Assembly: GCF_900107595.1 (NCBI RefSeq)
Contig: NZ_FNQF01000002.1
Span: forward strand, 248,001 to 312,000
Direction of reading: 5' to 3'
DNA from: Psychroflexus halocasei
Lineage (GTDB): Bacteria; Bacteroidota; Bacteroidia; Flavobacteriales; Flavobacteriaceae
Length of the DNA stretch: 64,000 nucleotides
Positions within the stretch are counted from its first letter, which is position 1; every line of letters begins with the position of its first letter. Position numbers and translations under genes: made by a program. This document shows positions 61,727 to 64,000 of this stretch, in pieces. The notes below the pieces were generated by a model that was given only the letters and a program-made list of their open reading frames with translations, was not told where the DNA came from and did no database searches.

Positions 61727-62584
61727 ATGGCTTGGTTTAAAAGAAAGAAAAAAGGAATTCGCACAGCGACTGAGGACAAAAAAGATGTCCCAAAAGGTTT
61801 ATGGTACAAATCCCCTACAGGGAAAATAATTGATCATGAACAACTTGCTGCAAATTTCTATGTAAGTCCTGAAGATGACTACCACGTTAGAATTGGCAGT
61901 AACGAATATTTCGAAATACTCTTTGATGATAACAAATACAAAGAATTAAATGAAAAAATAACTTCAAAAGATCCTTTAAAATTTGAAGACACAAAGAAAT
62001 ATAAAGATAGGTTAGCTGCAGTTCAAGATAAGACAAAATTGAATGATGCGATAAGAACTGCTGTCGGAAAGTCTAAAAAAACTGACATACTCGTTTGTGC
62101 TATGGATTTTCAATTCATCGGTGGTTCAATGGGATCAGTCGTCGGAGAAAAAATAGCACGTGCAATTGATTATGCGATTGAGCATAAATTGCCTGTCGTT
62201 ATTATCTCTAAATCAGGTGGAGCAAGAATGATGGAAGCTGCATTATCATTAATGCAACTTGCCAAAACATCAGTTAAGCTTGCACAATTAGCAAAATCTA
62301 AATTACCTTATATTTCACTTTGTACCGATCCAACAACAGGCGGAACAACGGCTTCATTTGCAATGTTAGGTGATATTAATATATCTGAACCAGGCGCACT
62401 CATTGGTTTTGCGGGACCTCGTGTTGTAAAAGATACAACTGGAAAAGATTTACCTGAAGGTTTTCAATCAGCTGAGTTCTTACAAGAACATGGATTTTTA
62501 GACTTTATTTCTCATAGAAAAAATCTAAAAGACAAAATCAATCTTTATATTGATTTAATCATGAATAAAAAAGTTAGAACATAA
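61727..62584 (+). CDS. accD: Acetyl-CoA carboxylase carboxyltransferase beta subunit, no zinc ribbon
   Basis: Transfers the carboxyl group from biotin to acetyl-CoA, first step of fatty acid synthesis. 285 residues. The N-terminal [13 protein letters not shown] and [12 protein letters not shown] ... [16 protein letters not shown] align with the AccD zinc-ribbon region, but the four cysteines are absent (Ser and other residues instead). The crotonase-like core is intact: [52 protein letters not shown], and [14 protein letters not shown]. It is probably co-transcribed with fbaA. Confidence 0.94.
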   Translation: MAWFKRKKKGIRTATEDKKDVPKGLWYKSPTGKIIDHEQLAANFYVSPEDDYHVRIGSNEYFEILFDDNKYKELNEKITSKDPLKFEDTKKYKDRLAAVQDKTKLNDAIRTAVGKSKKTDILVCAMDFQFIGGSMGSVVGEKIARAIDYAIEHKLPVVIISKSGGARMMEAALSLMQLAKTSVKLAQLAKSKLPYISLCTDPTTGGTTASFAMLGDINISEPGALIGFAGPRVVKDTTGKDLPEGFQSAEFLQEHGFLDFISHRKNLKDKINLYIDLIMNKKVRT

Positions 62585-62619
62585 CTTGTGTAACGCTATG
62601 CTAATTAGAAAATAAAGCA

Positions 62620-62627
62620 TAATTTTG
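62620..62627 (+). promoter_or_regulatory. Candidate -7 element (TAATTTTG) for rpsO
   Basis: TAATTTTG matches TAnnTTTG and lies 52 bases before ATG 62680, leaving room for a leader of about 45 bases in which S15 autoregulation could act. No leader structure was verified. Confidence 0.4.
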
Positions 62628-62679
62628 CAGCTTGATAGAAAATCTATCATTACATAATAACTATTGAAATAATATTGGC

Positions 62680-62949
62680 ATGTATTTATCACAAGAAGAA
62701 AAAGGCAAATTATTTGCTGAGTTTGGTAAAAACGAAAAAGACACAGGATCAGCAGAAGGTCAAATCGCTTTAATGACAAAGCGTATTGCATATATCTCTG
62801 ACCACTTGAAAACGAACCGTAAAGATTACAACTCTGAACGTTCACTAGTAAAACTTGTAGGTAAGCGTAGAAACTTACTTGATTATCTGAAAAATAAAGA
62901 TATTTTACGATATAGAGAGATCGTCAAAACTTTAGGATTAAGAAAATAA
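62680..62949 (+). CDS. rpsO: 30S ribosomal protein S15
   Basis: 89 residues, the standard S15 length, with the rRNA-binding helices: GSAEGQIALMTKRIAYISDHLKTNRKDYNSERSLVKLVGKRRNLLDYL (read in pieces). It binds 16S rRNA early in 30S assembly. It is followed by a hairpin terminator and then pnp, the same rpsO-pnp order as in many bacteria. Confidence 0.97.
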   Translation: MYLSQEEKGKLFAEFGKNEKDTGSAEGQIALMTKRIAYISDHLKTNRKDYNSERSLVKLVGKRRNLLDYLKNKDILRYREIVKTLGLRK

Positions 62950-62957
62950 AAATTATC

Positions 62958-62980
62958 AAGGGGCATTTTGCCCCTTTTTT
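62958..62980 (+). terminator. Terminator after rpsO
   Basis: An 8-bp stem AAGGGGCA (62958-62965) with TGCCCCTT (62969-62976), three-base loop, then four more Ts. Nine bases after the rpsO stop. Confidence 0.85.
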
Positions 62981-63068
62981 AATATATTGCCTCTCCCATT
63001 TTTTGAATTGTTTCTATAAAGTTTATTAGACTCTGCACACACAACACATTAATCTATAAATTTTAGCT

Positions 63069-64000
63069 ATGATTCCAAAAACATTTAAAGAGGTTATCGA
63101 TCTTGGCAATGGCAAGACGATTTCACTTGAAACAGGTAAGCTTGCAAAGCAGGCTCACGGATCTGTTGTCGTAAGAATGGGAGATGCAATGTTACTTTGT
63201 ACTGTTGTTTCTTCACACAAACCAAGCACAATGGATTTCTTTCCATTGACTGTTGATTATCGAGAAAAATTTGCTGCAGCTGGTAAATACCCAGGTGGTT
63301 TCCTCAAAAGAGAAGCCCGCCCAAGCAATGATGAAATTTTAGTCATGCGTCTTGTTGATAGAGCTCTTAGACCGCTTTTCCCTAGCGATTACCGTTATGA
63401 AACGCAGGTCATGATTCAATTAATGTCACATGACGAAAACGTTATGCCTGATGCTCTTGCTGGTCTTGCTGCCTCTACCGCTATCCAATTATCTGACATT
63501 CCTTTTGAATACCCTATTTCTGAAACTCGTGTTGCACGTATAAATGGTGAATTTGTCATTAACCCGAGCCGTGCTGAAATCGAAGAAGCTGATTTAGACA
63601 TGATTGTTGGAGCTTCAGAAGACAGTGTTTCAATGGTTGAAGGAGAAATGGATGAAGTTTCTGAGGAAGAAATGACAGAAGCTATCAAATTTGCTCATGA
63701 AGCGATCAAAATTCAATGTCAAGCTCAACGCAGGCTTGCAGAAGCAGTTGGTAAAAAAGAAACAAGAGCTTACGAAACAACTGGAAAAGACGAAGAACTT
63801 GAAGCAAAGATTCTTGATGCTGCATACCAGAAATGCTATGATATTGCCAAGGAAAGCTTAGGAAAGCACGAGCGTACTGAAAAGTTTGGTGAAATTAAAG
63901 AAGAAATCAAAGGTTTATTCACTGAAGAAGAACTTGAAGAATACGGCAAACTCGTTGGTAAATATTTCGACTCAGCTCAAAAAAAAGCTGTTCGTGACTT
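63069..64000 (+). CDS. pnp: Polyribonucleotide nucleotidyltransferase (PNPase), N-terminal fragment
   Basis: Phosphorolytic 3'-5' exoribonuclease. The first 310 codons are present and the gene continues past the right edge. ATG 63069 gives [22 protein letters not shown]. First RNase PH-like domain features: [33 protein letters not shown] (read in parts, about 77-109). The all-helical linker (about 240 onward, [18 protein letters not shown]) follows. KH and S1 domains lie outside the window. Confidence 0.95.
   Translation, partial: MIPKTFKEVIDLGNGKTISLETGKLAKQAHGSVVVRMGDAMLLCTVVSSHKPSTMDFFPLTVDYREKFAAAGKYPGGFLKREARPSNDEILVMRLVDRALRPLFPSDYRYETQVMIQLMSHDENVMPDALAGLAASTAIQLSDIPFEYPISETRVARINGEFVINPSRAEIEEADLDMIVGASEDSVSMVEGEMDEVSEEEMTEAIKFAHEAIKIQCQAQRRLAEAVGKKETRAYETTGKDEELEAKILDAAYQKCYDIAKESLGKHERTEKFGEIKEEIKGLFTEEELEEYGKLVGKYFDSAQKKAVRD

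Noticed and set aside
1-64000. CRISPR array, prophage, plasmid origin, toxin-antitoxin or restriction-modification system
   Set aside because: No regularly spaced repeats, phage structural genes, replication initiator, nuclease-methylase pair or toxin-antitoxin pair was found on reading through the window.

Overview
The window looks like a stretch of core chromosome from a member of the Bacteroidota, most likely Flavobacteriaceae. The signs are strong AT-richness, start codons without Shine-Dalgarno sequences, and many upstream boxes of the form TAnnTTTG (the Bacteroidota -7 element). Lineage-typical genes agree: glutamine synthetase III, type IX secretion component PorT, a T9SS-sorted secreted protein, a TamL-type Omp85 lipoprotein, OmpP1/FadL porin, DUF3078 and DUF5606 proteins, archaeal-type ProRS, and BlaI/M56 pairs with TonB-related C-termini. 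I see no insertion sequence, prophage, CRISPR array, rRNA operon or integrated element. Gene density is high and no gap exceeds about 210 bases.

Layout. 1-6.1 kb (minus strand): start of a B12-dependent ribonucleotide reductase, DUF3078 barrel, purM, glnN and a CaCA antiporter. 6.1-8.4 kb: a BlaI repressor with an M56 (BlaR1-like) sensor protease. 8.4-12.1 kb: aldo/keto reductase, FadL-type porin and a Tyr/Gly- then Ser/Arg-rich lipoprotein. 12.2-14.2 kb: proS, two identical tRNA-Glu genes and rpsT. 14.3-19.1 kb (mostly minus): fumC, DUF4168 protein, mazG, DUF5606, def, ruvX/yqgF. 19.2 kb: dapD. 20-25.6 kb: a surface-glycan (lipooligosaccharide core) cluster of five glycosyltransferases and one Kdo-kinase-like protein, in strictly alternating orientation with touching or overlapping 3' ends. 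25.6-34.7 kb: tsaC, cca, ctaA, a pRiA4b ORF-3-like protein, a nucleoid-associated protein, a secreted carboxypeptidase-regulatory-domain protein and an M3 peptidase. 34.7-45.8 kb: msrA, lolD, a TIGR02757 protein, topoisomerase IB, a porin, a GAF histidine kinase, a BatA-domain protein, a catalytically degenerate dihydroorotase, a Tic20/DUF4870-like membrane protein, an esterase, a 52-residue membrane/coiled-coil protein, and an MBL hydrolase. 45.9-55.8 kb: a conserved protein of unknown function, a pyridine-nucleotide disulfide oxidoreductase relative, a T9SS cargo, a second BlaI/M56/TPR locus, and trkH-trkA. 55.9-64 kb: menG/ubiE-porT, a TrmH methyltransferase, tamL, fbaA-accD, rpsO and the start of pnp.

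The strongest unusual signal is regulatory. The two unlinked BlaI/M56 loci share a 16-bp operator-like palindrome, AACTA-N6-TAGTT. In both loci a proximal copy lies immediately upstream of the -7 box and a second copy lies 18-20 bp further upstream, over the expected -33 region. This suggests a common operator code, and possibly cross-talk, for the two signalling systems, whose M56 sensors end in different TonB-related modules. Other points worth attention are the alternating-strand glycan cluster, the dihydroorotase without metal ligands, a conserved 485-residue protein of unknown function, the small unannotated protein at 44838-44996, and three genes whose only sensible start codon is TTG. 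The rest is ordinary housekeeping content.
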